Source of the DNA: Stichopus chloronotus
Lineage: Eukaryota; Echinodermata; Holothuroidea; Aspidochirotida; Stichopodidae
Direction of reading: 5' to 3'
Length of the DNA: 64,000 nucleotides
NCBI GenBank assembly: GCA_021234535.1
Contig: CM037832.1
Coordinates: forward strand, 4,489,803-4,553,802
Part shown: in pieces, positions 23,501 through 31,134 of the stretch
Position numbering within the stretch: position 1 is the stretch's first letter
Layout: every line of letters starts with the position of its first letter
Made by a program: the position numbers and the translations under genes
Notes under the pieces: generated by a model
What the model was told of the DNA's origin: nothing
Database searches by the model: none
Seen by the model: the letters and a program-made list of their open reading frames with translations, nothing else

Positions 23501-24484
23501 GAGTCTGGTATTCTGGTGTGTAAATGTTTTACAGTGTAGAAATGTACCAGGTTCCAATGATCTAGGCCTAATTCTTGGAACAAAGAAAGCCGAGTTCATG
23601 AGGGTGGTAGCCTGAATGTCTTACCTGTACAATCAATTACAGTATTCACTATTACAGAATTGGTGGTTTGGAAACTAATTTCAGTTATCTGAAGCAATTT
23701 TTTCAAATAAAAACTGAAACAGTAAGAAAAGTTATTTAAATCAGTGATTTCTATTAAAAAAAAAAAAACCATTTGATTTACATCGCGATTTTAATCAACG
23801 TGATTTAAATCAAACAACCCTGGCGCCAACCAATGGTAGCGCTCCGCTTAGGTAGTTCTGCTGACACTCAGCCCCCACCCTGCCCCATATATTTTTCTTT
23901 TTTCCTCCGAACCTGAGAGTGCCCTTCTGCTGAATACTGCACCACCTCGTTTGGAAACGGATTCCTTCGTGATAAAGTATTGGCAATATCCAAAACTGTC
24001 GGGGTAACGATGTCCCTCAGTTTGAAAAAAAAAATATCCAGCCAGTCAGAATTTGGGACCTCCCCCCCCCTACGTCCATGCACATATCAGGGGCATGGGC
24101 TGAAATATCAAGCATGGTTTTAATCATTGTTGACTCAGTCCCATCTACAAACGTCTGCAAAAAAATTATCTTTTAAAAGATTAAGCCTAAGAAGAAAAAC
24201 GGAAGATGCATCATTGGAATTTTTGAAAGGTGGATGAACAAATTGTTCTCGAAAAACAAATAACTGGATTCCTATCTGACAGGTGAGGAACTTTTTCCTT
24301 AAAAAGAAATTCACCATCCTTTTTTTACTTTGATTACTCAACCATTATGCAGGTATTCACAAATTTTGATTGAAAAATATTTTTTTCCTGTTAAGATAAC
24401 GTTACACTTTCTTTAAAGCCTAACCTTCAATAATTCCCAAAGTGAATCGATGCACTTACTTTTGTCAGTATCCCCTTTTGGCAT
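5374..24484 (-). CDS. SAMHD1: SAMHD1-like dNTP triphosphohydrolase gene, 5' part (exons 1-4, incomplete)
   Basis: 5' portion of a SAMHD1-like gene; the family hydrolyses dNTPs to deoxynucleosides plus triphosphate in the nucleus. Four coding exons fit: exon 1 24460-24484 (ATG at 24484-24482), exon 2 20043-20085, exon 3 6440-6494, exon 4 5374-5534. Donors read GTAAGT, GTAAGT, GTCTGA and GTAGGC; acceptors end in AG after pyrimidine-rich DNA. Split codons complete correctly across all three introns (1+2, 2+1, 0). The leader is about 41 residues, basic, with KRPADD and KKVRV (a possible nuclear localisation signal), and runs straight into the HD fold at [11 protein letters not shown]. No SAM domain precedes it, unlike the vertebrate protein. 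Introns are about 4.4, 13.5 and 0.9 kb and full of repeats. Later catalytic exons were not found and should lie left of the window. Exons 1-3 are inferred from phase and splice sites, exon 4 from clear similarity. Confidence 0.82.
6555..6985. repeat. Diverged direct duplication, two ~160-bp copies 265 bp apart
   Basis: 6558-6714 and 6823-6985 share ordered blocks: AATTATTCAARGAATGCAAT, ATGGTAATT, ATGATATTGCA, AGACTGAACAGCAT and GTGCACAGCCACRATACGTTTT. This is an old local duplication in the 13.5-kb SAMHD1 intron and accounts for the overlapping short ORFs there. Confidence 0.6.
6990..9270. other. Intron DNA with homopolymer G/C runs
   Basis: No gene assigned. Long G runs occur near 7380-7392 and 7489-7502, and a C run near 7996-8006. 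A 140-codon plus-strand frame (8390-8809, including [12 protein letters not shown]) is longer than most here but matches no family I know. Confidence 0.35.
9280..9930. repeat. Two adjacent copies of dispersed repeat family A
   Basis: 9280-9460 and 9650-9930 share CAAGGTTGGGTRCAT, GTGCC..CCTAC, a GGGTTTGAAAA block, and a GCTCCGCTTAG or related block followed by AGCCAGTCGAAT. Further copies lie at 13880-13935 and at 22690-22804 continued at 23831-24085. No coding capacity recognised. Confidence 0.5.
10461..10604. repeat. 144-bp direct repeat, left copy
   Basis: Identical to 11632-11775 except for two substitutions, with no gaps (constant offset 1171 bp). Copies begin ATATTAACATGCAT and end CTTGGTAAATT. 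Flanks differ immediately outside on both sides. Confidence 0.9.
10605..11631 (+). mobile_element. Probable retroelement 3' fragment flanked by the 144-bp repeats
   Basis: The 1027 bp between the direct repeats ends with a GC-poor hairpin-like tail, TGTAAAGCGCTTTAAG...GAAAAGCGCATTAT. Such a tail is typical of the 3' ends of CR1/L2-type LINEs and the SINEs that use them. No ORF with a recognised domain. Read as a 5'-truncated insertion whose target-site duplication is the flanking repeat; a partial tandem duplication is the alternative. Confidence 0.45.
11632..11775. repeat. 144-bp direct repeat, right copy
   Basis: See left copy at 10461-10604. This copy abuts the A-rich 3' end of the minus-strand LINE fragment at 11776. 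Confidence 0.9.
11776..12770 (-). pseudogene. LINE of the restriction-like-endonuclease (R2/NeSL-like) group, C-terminal part
   Basis: Minus-strand frames, broken by shifts, give in order the RT thumb region ([16 protein letters not shown], then [13 protein letters not shown]), a [19 protein letters not shown] block, a Cys/His knuckle start CRMS followed by ACPKIA and YKTRQNN, and finally the family's terminal block [17 protein letters not shown] ending at a TAA at 11854-11852. The segment that should carry the catalytic endonuclease between knuckle and tail is missing. An A-rich 3' tail follows to 11776. The long plus-strand ORF covering 11766-12272 is only the antisense of this element. Confidence 0.8.
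12780..13875. other. Intron DNA, nothing assigned
   Basis: No gene, RNA or recognised repeat. A short A run is at 13111-13120. Confidence 0.4.
13876..13940. repeat. Dispersed repeat family A, short copy
   Basis: Contains CTGCTCCAACTGGTGGTAAC followed by GCTCCTCTTAGATAGT. This matches the pre-insertion arrangement of the family-A copy that was split by the hAT-like element at 22805-23822. Confidence 0.5.
13941..16145. other. Intron DNA, nothing assigned
   Basis: AT-rich. A possible LINE-type 3' tail (TTATAAAGTGCTTTGAGTTTC) sits at about 15180-15220. No coding domain recognised. Confidence 0.35.
16178..16330 (+). pseudogene. Possible Harbinger-type transposase N-terminal remnant
   Basis: A plus-strand frame after an AG acceptor-like site reads [18 protein letters not shown] and ends at TAG near 16321. 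The pattern resembles the start of PIF/Harbinger nucleases (acidic residue, W, F, M/T-K block before the helix). No DDE residues follow. Weak. Confidence 0.22.
16680..17225. repeat. Three degenerate ~190-bp repeats
   Basis: Units near 16720, 16900 and 17100 share CTCATGGRGTCYRTGRGC, AARSCCC, GAGGTYTTAGCAAATCT and an A-rich AAATTTATCCAGGAT-like end. Strongly diverged from each other. Confidence 0.45.
17465..17835. repeat. Degenerate tandem repeat, ~58-bp unit
   Basis: About six units built around AAAATGTTGAATTGATGACAT and ACTCATTATTTWTCTG, alternating with ATTGATTACTTGTTA variants. Confidence 0.55.
18198..18478 (+). pseudogene. Ser-rich unidentified coding remnant (~93 codons)
   Basis: Open frame without an ATG near its start. 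It opens with Ser/Gln-rich repeats ([16 protein letters not shown]), continues through [19 protein letters not shown] and [19 protein letters not shown] and ends [18 protein letters not shown]. The composition changes from low complexity to an ordered, amphipathic tail, which is unusual for chance AT-rich DNA. Upstream in the same frame a TAA (18195-18197) interrupts another copy of the Ser/Gln repeat. It abuts the minus-strand LINE fragment below. Family unknown; a transposon gag-like or regulatory protein is possible. Confidence 0.35.
18474..18785 (-). pseudogene. R2/NeSL-like LINE reverse transcriptase palm fragment
   Basis: The minus strand reads [12 protein letters not shown], then [20 protein letters not shown], then [18 protein letters not shown] and LIETVRIF. 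These are the RT motif B region and the catalytic DD box of the same RLE-LINE group as 11776-12770; the residue two before DD is replaced by a stop. Orientation and order are those expected if it were the upstream part of that element, but about 5.7 kb separates them and some intervening protein is absent. Confidence 0.72.
19018..19075. repeat. 10-bp tandem repeat (TGTTGAACTC)
   Basis: Five to six copies of CTGTTGAACT, the last diverged to CTGTTGAACTTTGCTC. Confidence 0.85.
19430..19740. repeat. Dispersed repeat family B, copy 1
   Basis: Shares AAATAGGGCGTTY, CGGAAGATGCRTCATT, GTGAACAAATT, GTGAGAAAC and CTTATTTTGAATRAT with 24130-24360 and 52610-52870. Non-coding. Confidence 0.5.
20090..22690. 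other. SAMHD1 intron 1, nothing assigned
   Basis: AT-rich, scattered short ORFs only. No recognised element before the family-A repeat near 22690. Confidence 0.4.
22690..24085. repeat. Dispersed repeat family A copy, split by a hAT-like insertion
   Basis: Left half 22690-22804 (CTCAAGTACCGACCAGAAAG, GGAGGGTTTGAAAAACC) and right half 23831-24085 (AATGGTAGCGCTCCGCTTAG, CCAGCCAGTCAGAATT) form one family-A copy when the 1018-bp insert and one target duplication are ignored. Confidence 0.6.
22805..23822. mobile_element. Non-autonomous hAT-like element (MITE), 1018 bp
   Basis: The left end starts CAGGGTTGTTTG and the right end finishes CAAACAACCCTG, a 12-bp perfect terminal inverted repeat that extends to 13 bp with the adjacent C/G. 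It is flanked by the 8-bp direct repeat GCTCCAAC / GCGCCAAC (one mismatch), the TSD length of hAT elements. It contains runs of A and T and a subterminal GATTTAAATCAAA but no transposase ORF. It sits inside a family-A repeat. Confidence 0.8.
24130..24360. repeat. Dispersed repeat family B, copy 2
   Basis: Contains CGGAAGATGCATCATTGGAA, GGATGAACAAATTGTTC and CACCATCCTTTTTTTACTTTG, matching copies at 19430-19740 and 52610-52870. Confidence 0.5.
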
Positions 24485-24598
24485 CTCGCTGCTGTTGAGG
24501 TGACTCCCTCGCGGATGGAAATTTTTAGCGTTTAAAATTTGCACCTGTCCAATGTGCGTGCATAGCAGCATATGACAAGTTTACTTTGCCAACGTACA

Positions 24599-24606
24599 TT
24601 TATATA
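24599..24606 (-). promoter_or_regulatory. Possible TATA box of the SAMHD1-like gene
   Basis: Minus-strand TATATAAA lies about 115 bp upstream of the proposed ATG. With the usual 30-bp spacing, transcription would start near 24570 and leave an 85-nt leader. Inferred from position only; TATA-like words are common in this AT-rich DNA. Confidence 0.25.
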
Positions 24607-24609
24607 CAT

Positions 24610-26240
24610 ATATGCATATGTTTACTTTTTGCACAAAGTAATCAATGCAGGGACAAACTGCAAAGACGTATCATTTTCGTTACTGCTCAAGCGTGAAGGT
24701 GAGTGGTTGTACACAACTAAATTCTGTGCCTTGTTTTCTACACCGTGGACATAGATTTGGATTGGTGCAATGTCTCAAAATCGCAAATACCAAATAAACA
24801 ACACACAGTAGCACATATCCTCACATGTGTACAGTATTTTCATGGTCCTTGTCCAGGTGGTACTTTAAATTTCATCGTACAATCATTAGTTTGTGTAAAA
24901 CTCAATCATCTATATGTATGGCGGTGTTCATGAATAAATGTATGATCTATAGAAGGGTTTTTCCAACAAAGTTGAACAACTCTAAACATGTTTGTACGAC
25001 GGTGTTCCAATTTAAAGTGCATGTTTTATCTTTCCAACAAACACATTGTAAATGTTACATTCTTTACAGGATGCTTGTACTGAGGCTGTAGAAACCACAT
25101 CTGAACCGGACAAGGAAACAGCTATGATCGCACAACCTACTGTAGTCACCTGCTGTTGCAATCCCCACATATTCACTTCCGCATTTCTTTTCACAGAATG
25201 GCACAGAATGTTAGTATAACCTATTGTTTTATTCTACGCGGTATATTCAAAAGGGTACTTATGCTGTCAAATCAACACAAAGATGTATTTTATTAGAGCA
25301 TAGTCGTGATGGTCATCCCCCTATGCTTTCTTTTATAAGCGATGAAGTGACTACTCCTAACATTTCTCTGAGAAGTGCACTCAGATTACTTGTTGTGGAT
25401 AGAAGTGCTGAATGTTTAAGGCAGGGTCACATATACGGGATTCAACACGTGATTGAATCACCTTAAGATTTCCTGTGACGGGTAGGAGTTTCATTAAAGC
25501 AGGATGTGCTGTTTTTCCTGCAATGTCAAAGGCGCACCAAAAGACTGGCTATATTTTGTATAGTTGTAAAAAGCTGTACAAACTACCGTAGCATGGCCTA
25601 TTTGTCCAAAAGAAGCCTAACTTGCGTTTTTGTTGTGGGGCCTTCACACGGAAAAGCCGCATATTTACTACAGGGCCTGGTTCTGCTAACTTTTCAGCCG
25701 AAAGAAAAAAATGAATTACTCTTCTTTCTGCCGTAATTAACAATCTAATGAATGAAATTTCTCCTGAAAGAAACATATCATAAATGGTATTTTCCAGATT
25801 GGCATCGAATGGAAGAGAATGATGGAGAATAGACAATGAAGGCTATTTTTGCTCCTTCAAACAGCACAACCTGCTTTAAACAAGATTAATTCAAAGTTTA
25901 CCTTACCCAGACACACACAAATTTGTCCGTAGATCTAATGCTGTGGTCATTCCCCTTTATCTGTCAATTTTCCAATGTCAAGATTTACTACAAATTTCCT
26001 TATAACCAGTGATTCACGAAGAATTACTCCACAAAAAAGCCTATTCGTTTAAGTGATATTTATGTAACCAGCCGTGTTCTCAATACAAAGGCCTAACGTT
26101 TTGTTGCATTTCCATAGTAGTATAGTATACAGTCCAGGACACTTTTTGTTATGCAAATGAGTCTATTGTTCAATATTTTATTATGAAAATAAGTCAAGTG
26201 TTCAGTATCTTATTATGCAAATGAACCTGTTATGTAGTGA
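24610..26240. other. Region upstream of SAMHD1, nothing assigned
   Basis: Several 60-95 codon ORFs on both strands, none with a recognised domain. Confidence 0.4.
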
Positions 26241-26244
26241 TTAT

Positions 26245-26365
26245 AGTATGAATATTAATGAGTAGGCGTGATGATGGTGTGAATATTGATGAATTAGCGG
26301 GATGGTAGTATGAATATTGATGAGAAGGCGGGATGAAAGTATGAATATTCATGAGTGTGTATATA
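26245..26365. repeat. ~30-bp minisatellite, four units
   Basis: Units of AGTATGAATATTGATGAG followed by AAGGCGGGATGR, the outer ones diverged. Flanked by AT-rich DNA with ATGCAAATGA octamer-like words. Confidence 0.75.
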
Positions 26366-27420
26366 TTCAGAAGAAATAGTCATAAGCCCCATATTCATAA
26401 AAATATAACATTTACATAAAAAGCAGTCATAAATACGCCATATTCATAAAATAGAACAAATATTGATAAAAAGAGTAACAAAAAATGTGTTGGAAAAATA
26501 TGCAGGAAAATATTCATGTAACTAATGGCTTGTCATTCCACGCACTGCCCTCTAATTTTAAGGTTTTGAAACAGAAACAGTGTCATTTCTATCGTTTAAG
26601 TATAGAACGCCCTCTAATTACAAAGTTTTTCCAAGCAAGATGCCAAATTTGAAGCATGTTGAGACACGTTACTTGTTTGATGTTTGTAGTTATTTTTCGT
26701 TCGATTTGTACGCGAATGGTAAATAATAGCAGTGCCGACAGAAAGGTTCCACTAAATCGATTTTAATTAAAATTTAAAAGTGTGACGTGGTAAAACAAAG
26801 ATAGAAACAATGAAAAAAGGAAAAAGGTATTTACATGGGTTATTTTAAGTACGAGACCGAGACCACATTTTGCTATGTTTACGACAATCAATGTTTAATA
26901 TTCAGTTTTTATTGTTTGTATTGACTTAAGTCTTTTCGACTTTGGTTGTAATGAAATTCACTGAGTTAAGCTAGTGTAGTTTAGTTAGGAGATTTCGCGA
27001 CAGTTGCATTGCCCAAGGATTTCCAGTAGGGTAGTAGCTGTTAGTTTCACGTTGTAAAATGCCATTTTCCTCCGAGATCATAAACTGAACGCATCGTTTC
27101 CAACACTCTTGTCATGTACGTCTTCGTGTTTAAATCTCGTGCATCAAAATGTCGGACTTTGATATTTTTCTTGAAAATCAAACATCCAAAGTTCCGAATT
27201 TGTTATTTTGGTCTGGAAAATCAAACACATTTAACATTTGGACTGATTACTTTCTCTATACAACTGTACTGCAGTTTTAAATTTGGGACTTTAGCTTTTT
27301 TCAAATGTGATCATCGTCAAAGTTTGGACTTTTTTGTGGAGGCTGCTACATCTATTTCAGAAGTTTGGATTTAGCCTGTTCGTGGGATTTCATCTGAAAC
27401 GTTAATACATATCTACAATG
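26366..27420. other. AT-rich DNA left of the Polinton relic
   Basis: No gene recognised. The left terminal inverted repeat of the Polinton would be expected in or near this stretch, but I could not identify one. Confidence 0.35.
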
Positions 27421-27852
27421 ACCTCTCCAGTGATGACCTTCACTCTTAAAGATAAGAGCCCTTCAACGAAGAGAAAAAAAAAACCCTTTTGGATTTGAGC
27501 CCTGTAAAGAAATGCAAGTTAGTAATAAACCATACTGTCCTTCGTTTTCTTCAATCTGGTTGGCCCATCACCCCGAGTCCTGAAACATCACCATCCAAGT
27601 ATCACCCTTGCAAAACAGTGTGGACGAGGCAGGTTGCAAACCATTAAACGTGAGTGAACATGTTACATTTCATCTGGAAGGCACATGGTACGTCCACGTA
27701 CATATGTTTAGCAGCAAACCGTTTATATACGGCTGCATTAGAGGATTTTATATTTAAGACGAAATGGGTGATCTATATGAAGGAAGGGACAAAATTTAAT
27801 CGTGCGGCGATGGGGCAAATTGAGACAGCTAATACCCGATATGATGTAGGGT

Positions 27853-28106
27853 GTGACGAAATCCAATCAATGTTTTTATTCAAAGGAGCCATTTGCAATC
27901 CGAAGGGGAACATGTTGCTTGCTACGGCTTAAAATGGTAGGCCTATCGCACTTCAGAGGAAAGATCTACGTCTGTCTGCGTGAACATCTTCGATACAGGG
28001 GGCAACATCTACCAACTAACAAATGCACAAAACTAACTGAAGAACGTGGATGTGGTTAGAGGGTATAGTGCCAAACATCGAAGAAGCGTTTCAGAAAATG
28101 TCCTAA
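27853..28106 (+). pseudogene. PC4-like ssDNA-binding protein, C-terminal domain
   Basis: The frame gives FRGKIYVCLREHLR, then LPTNKCTKLTEE; after a single-base frameshift near 28045 the next frame gives WMWLEGIVPNIEEAFQKM and a stop at 28104-28106. This is the fold signature of the PC4 (p15 coactivator) ssDNA-binding domain: a beta strand with FRGK-Y-V-IRE, the LTxEQW helix start and a final acidic helix. In cellular PC4 it binds ssDNA and assists transcription. Upstream, 27421-27500 encodes a Lys/Ser-rich stretch that may be its leader, followed by an unrelated-looking ORF (27654-27929) of unknown nature. Position just before Polinton genes suggests it belongs to the element. Confidence 0.6.
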
Positions 28107-29499
28107 GTTTGCGGTAGGATGTAAACCACTTACGGACATTAATATCAACTGAAACTGCAAAGGAGACACCAGAAAACAAGCAAAGTTCAACCACAGGCTA
28201 TTTACGGGCACCGGAAGTTTACGGCACCAGACAGATTCAGAGGCGAAAACAATGTAGAAAATTTCCTCCTTTGAAGTTGTTTCGAACCAACCAACGAATC
28301 TTTGTCGACGAGGTCCAGGACACCGATACCAAGCGTCGAGCATTAGCATTGAACTCTGGCGTATCATTCAGAGTTATATATAAACGAGTGCTTTGGATGA
28401 AAGGTTGATCACCCCAGTAAACTACAACATGACTGGTGTATCATGGCCACAGACGAAGTTAGTTTAAACTTTTTCTTCTTGACTGCTTTATCTTCATTGG
28501 GCATTGTAAAAAGGTCACGTAGATCAAGATTAAAGTTTTGGTTCGTTGCACGTTGAACGTTGAACTTGACTTAACGTTTAGTTGCAGCCATGTCTGGACT
28601 TTGTATAAGAATAAATATGATATGTTTTGTGAGGATAAAGCTCAATTAAAAGAACTAACGTAACAAAGTGAAACAAATGTAAACATCGTCTGTAATATTT
28701 AAGTCGAAAAAATTAAGCAGTAATTGACAATTAACTATGTAATGTACATAATTTTTACCACAGAGAAAGGGTGGAAGGAGGAGAGATATCAAAATAATAA
28801 TATTAATTTTTTTTTGGGGGGGGGGTTCTTGTCTTGACTACGTTTGCAATTATCGCAACATTTCACTTGTGTGCTCATCCCTTATTCGTGTGCAAAAAGA
28901 AAATGGAAAAATAAAACCAATAAAATAAAGAAAGAAAATAAATACATGAAAAACAAGTCAATGGGGAAAAAGGAAACAAATAGTGTTCCTTACTACACAA
29001 ATTTTCATTCTTAATCGCGATTCTAATCGATACAGTTTAATTAAAGATTGACGTTGAACTATAACCAACAATATGTGTCTCTGTGTGGTTAGTTTGCTGG
29101 AATACTTCTATTGAAATGTCAAGCTCAAAAAGGTTTTCGTTAGTCTCATACTTCAAAATACTAGAAAACAATAAAGCTTATCGCCTAGTTTTTCGAAAAT
29201 CCCTTCGAGTGGTTGAGTGTGCGAGTCTGCCATTCACCCGAATGGCAATGGCCTTTGTCAGCATCTCAGCTATAAATGAAATGAAATATAAGAAGCAGTT
29301 CAGCGATGCGATAGCCCAACACACATCGTGCTATGTATACAAAATTACAACATTTGCTTTCACGATATTATACCACCGCATACAGCTTACTGCAACTGGG
29401 ATGTCTGGGGCAAAAGGTGAGATAATACAATGAATAATTTCTTCATATTTATAAAGTTGCTATCGGCGGGAGGTATCATTTATCATCATGTCGATCAAA
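28107..29499. other. Unexplained interval between PC4-like and integrase remnants
   Basis: No recognised protein. A 116-codon plus-strand ORF (29083-29433) has no known motif. A G run lies near 28816-28825. It may hold a decayed element-specific gene or foreign DNA. Confidence 0.35.
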
Positions 29500-29734
29500 C
29501 GTGATCAGTACTTAAATCAAAATGTTCTTCGACCTCAGTCATCTTGCTAGCTATGACGGCCGAATTAACAAACTTTACAACAAAGTTTGGAAAGAAGGGT
29601 TGTATTCCATGAAAAGAGAAGAAATTGGCGACTAGCTGAAGAAACAAGATACATACATGTTGCATAAGACCATGAAAAAAAAAAAACGATTTCCCAGGAA
29701 TCGAGTTATTGTCAATACGATGTATTTTCAATGA
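29500..29734 (+). pseudogene. Polinton integrase, N-terminal fragment
   Basis: The frame from about 29500 reads SYDGRINKLYNKVWKEGLYS, an in-frame TAG, then LKKQDTYMLHKTMKKKKRFP and RNRVIV. This is the conserved helical N-terminal region of retrovirus-like Polinton integrases (xYLxxIYYD..., then WLxxQxxYTLHxP, then RNRV). The catalytic DDE core that should follow is absent; the penton gene begins about 90 bp later, so the fragment is truncated. Confidence 0.75.
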
Positions 29735-29826
29735 GAAATGAATTTGGTAGACTTATGGTCTTTCTCGAAATGCATTCGACGGTATTGATTTTTATTAATC
29801 TGTAAAGATGTCTTATTAAAATATAC

Positions 29827-30570
29827 ATGGGTCATTCCACTCAAGAACAAAACGAGTACCGCAATACTGACCGCCATCAACAAAACCTCGAAATGCCTTG
29901 AAATACCCTCTCAAGATTCACGATTCAGTTACCAGAGATAATTTCTTTACAGAGAAATTGGGATCTAGCATTTTACGAAATCCAGTACCCATTCAATTGG
30001 CATAACGTTACCCCTTCAAACTCCAGCACGCGCTTTGACGGGAGAGATATTTGCATTCCAGCTGGTTATCACTCCATTCAGGATGTGATCGATGTTTTTT
30101 CACCACGCCTCTCGGGAGGAGTTATTGAATGTGAAGATTTTTCTGAATAAACATTCGCCCAGAACTGATGCAACGGTCAAACCTAGTCATCGACTCAATA
30201 TGAAAAAAGTCTGCGTTCAATGTTTGGTTAGACAGCAACAGCGTCATTGAAGGTGGTCCCGGACGTACCATAAGCGATATGATTTCGAACGTGCACAATG
30301 GTATCAGCAGTTTCTTTGTGTACAATGACATAGCCAAACAACAAAGGGTAAAGGATGCTCACGTTTCCTTATTCGGGGCGGTGAAGATGGGAGAAAAAAC
30401 GCCCATCGTACCACTATTTGCATTACATCAAATTAAAATCAGATGGAAAATAATTGACTTAAGGCACAAACTTGGGCAATTAATTCCATTTCAGCGTGGG
30501 CCCGTGACAGTGACACTTTATTTTAGGCAAATCTTCATGTTTTATTTAATTCTACTATTCTTAGTCTTGG
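29827..30570 (+). pseudogene. Polinton minor capsid (penton-like) protein
   Basis: Starts at ATG 29827. After an in-frame TGA (29899-29901) it reads LSRFTIQLPEIISLQRNWDL, then AFYEIQYPFNWHNVTP, then ICIPAGYHSIQDVIDVF. A frame change after about 30140 continues with IEGGPGRTISDM, HNGISSFFVYND and RGPVTVTLYFR. The W-D-L-x-E-I-x-Y-P-x-x-W block, the SLYVYxD block and the final VTLHFR block are the landmarks of this single-jelly-roll family, which forms capsid vertices. At least two stops and one frameshift. The stop before the next gene is also lost, so both run on in one frame. Confidence 0.8.
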
Positions 30571-30578
30571 TTTTCACA

Positions 30579-30930
30579 ATGAAGACCCCTTTCGAGAACT
30601 ACTACCTGCAACAGTTTGGACATAGGTCTCCCGTGTTTACTGGATATTCCCACCAGAAAGGGCGCAGATTAGGGGGTATTTTAGCTCGCATAGCTAGATC
30701 TGCACTGTCATTCCTTTAAGAAGGTGCCAAGGCACCGGGAAGGCACGCATTGTACTCTGGGACAGAAGTCTTAAACGATGCAGTGCAAGGTGAACATACA
30801 CAAGATATGTAGGAAATAGGGTCACCGGTCAAAGAATTGTCACAGGGGTTCTGGAAGGACCAAGACCGAGTAAAGCGGAACCTTTGAAAAGAAAAGCAAC
30901 GAAAAAACAGCCAGAACGCATCGATATCTT
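30579..30930 (+). pseudogene. Polinton pVI-like minor virion protein
   Basis: ATG at 30579; the reading frame gives FENYYLQQFGHRSPVFTG, HQKGRRLGGILARIARSAL, then (after TAA 30717-30719) EGAKAPGRHALYSGTEVLND, and after two further stops a basic tail (VKELS, DRVKRN, KEKQRKN). The pattern short YY-Q-G, R-G-x-G-I-G-x-x-L, GAK-GxxAL, then KRKA-type basic tail is characteristic of the short Polinton protein between penton and major capsid genes, likened to adenovirus pVI. Three in-frame stops show it is dead. Confidence 0.78.
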
Positions 30931-30951
30931 TGACGTGCAATCTTTACAGGT

Positions 30952-31130
30952 ATGGCACTCGTTCATAAGCAGTCATGCGAATGCATGAAGTTATAATTGA
31001 TTCAATTCAATTCTCAGTGTAGGGCTCATCCGGTGATTATATCAATCTCTATCCCAAACTTTTTGGGTCATTCAAGATGACGGTAGTGACCTACCTGCGG
31101 ACACCAGCTTGGGCCCAGATAATAAGTGAG
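30952..31130 (+). pseudogene. Polinton major capsid protein, N-terminal piece
   Basis: ATG 30952 opens MALVHKQSCECMKL followed by a stop and LIQFNS. The HxxSCEC start and following acidic-Leu-Phe-Ser run are the hallmark N-terminus of the Polinton major capsid family (F54H12.2-like). Further frames give DYINL and DLPADTSLGPDNK (31070-31130), after which similarity ends abruptly at the first insertion. The gene resumes at about 38376. Confidence 0.75.
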
Positions 31131-31134
31131 TCCG

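Noticed and set aside
28240..28400. FVDEVQDTDTKRR string resembling a UvrD/RecB helicase motif
   Set aside because: A single short motif without any other helicase block; most likely chance.
29083..29433. Assigning the 116-codon ORF a Polinton function
   Set aside because: No motif supports any function; recorded only as part of an unexplained interval.
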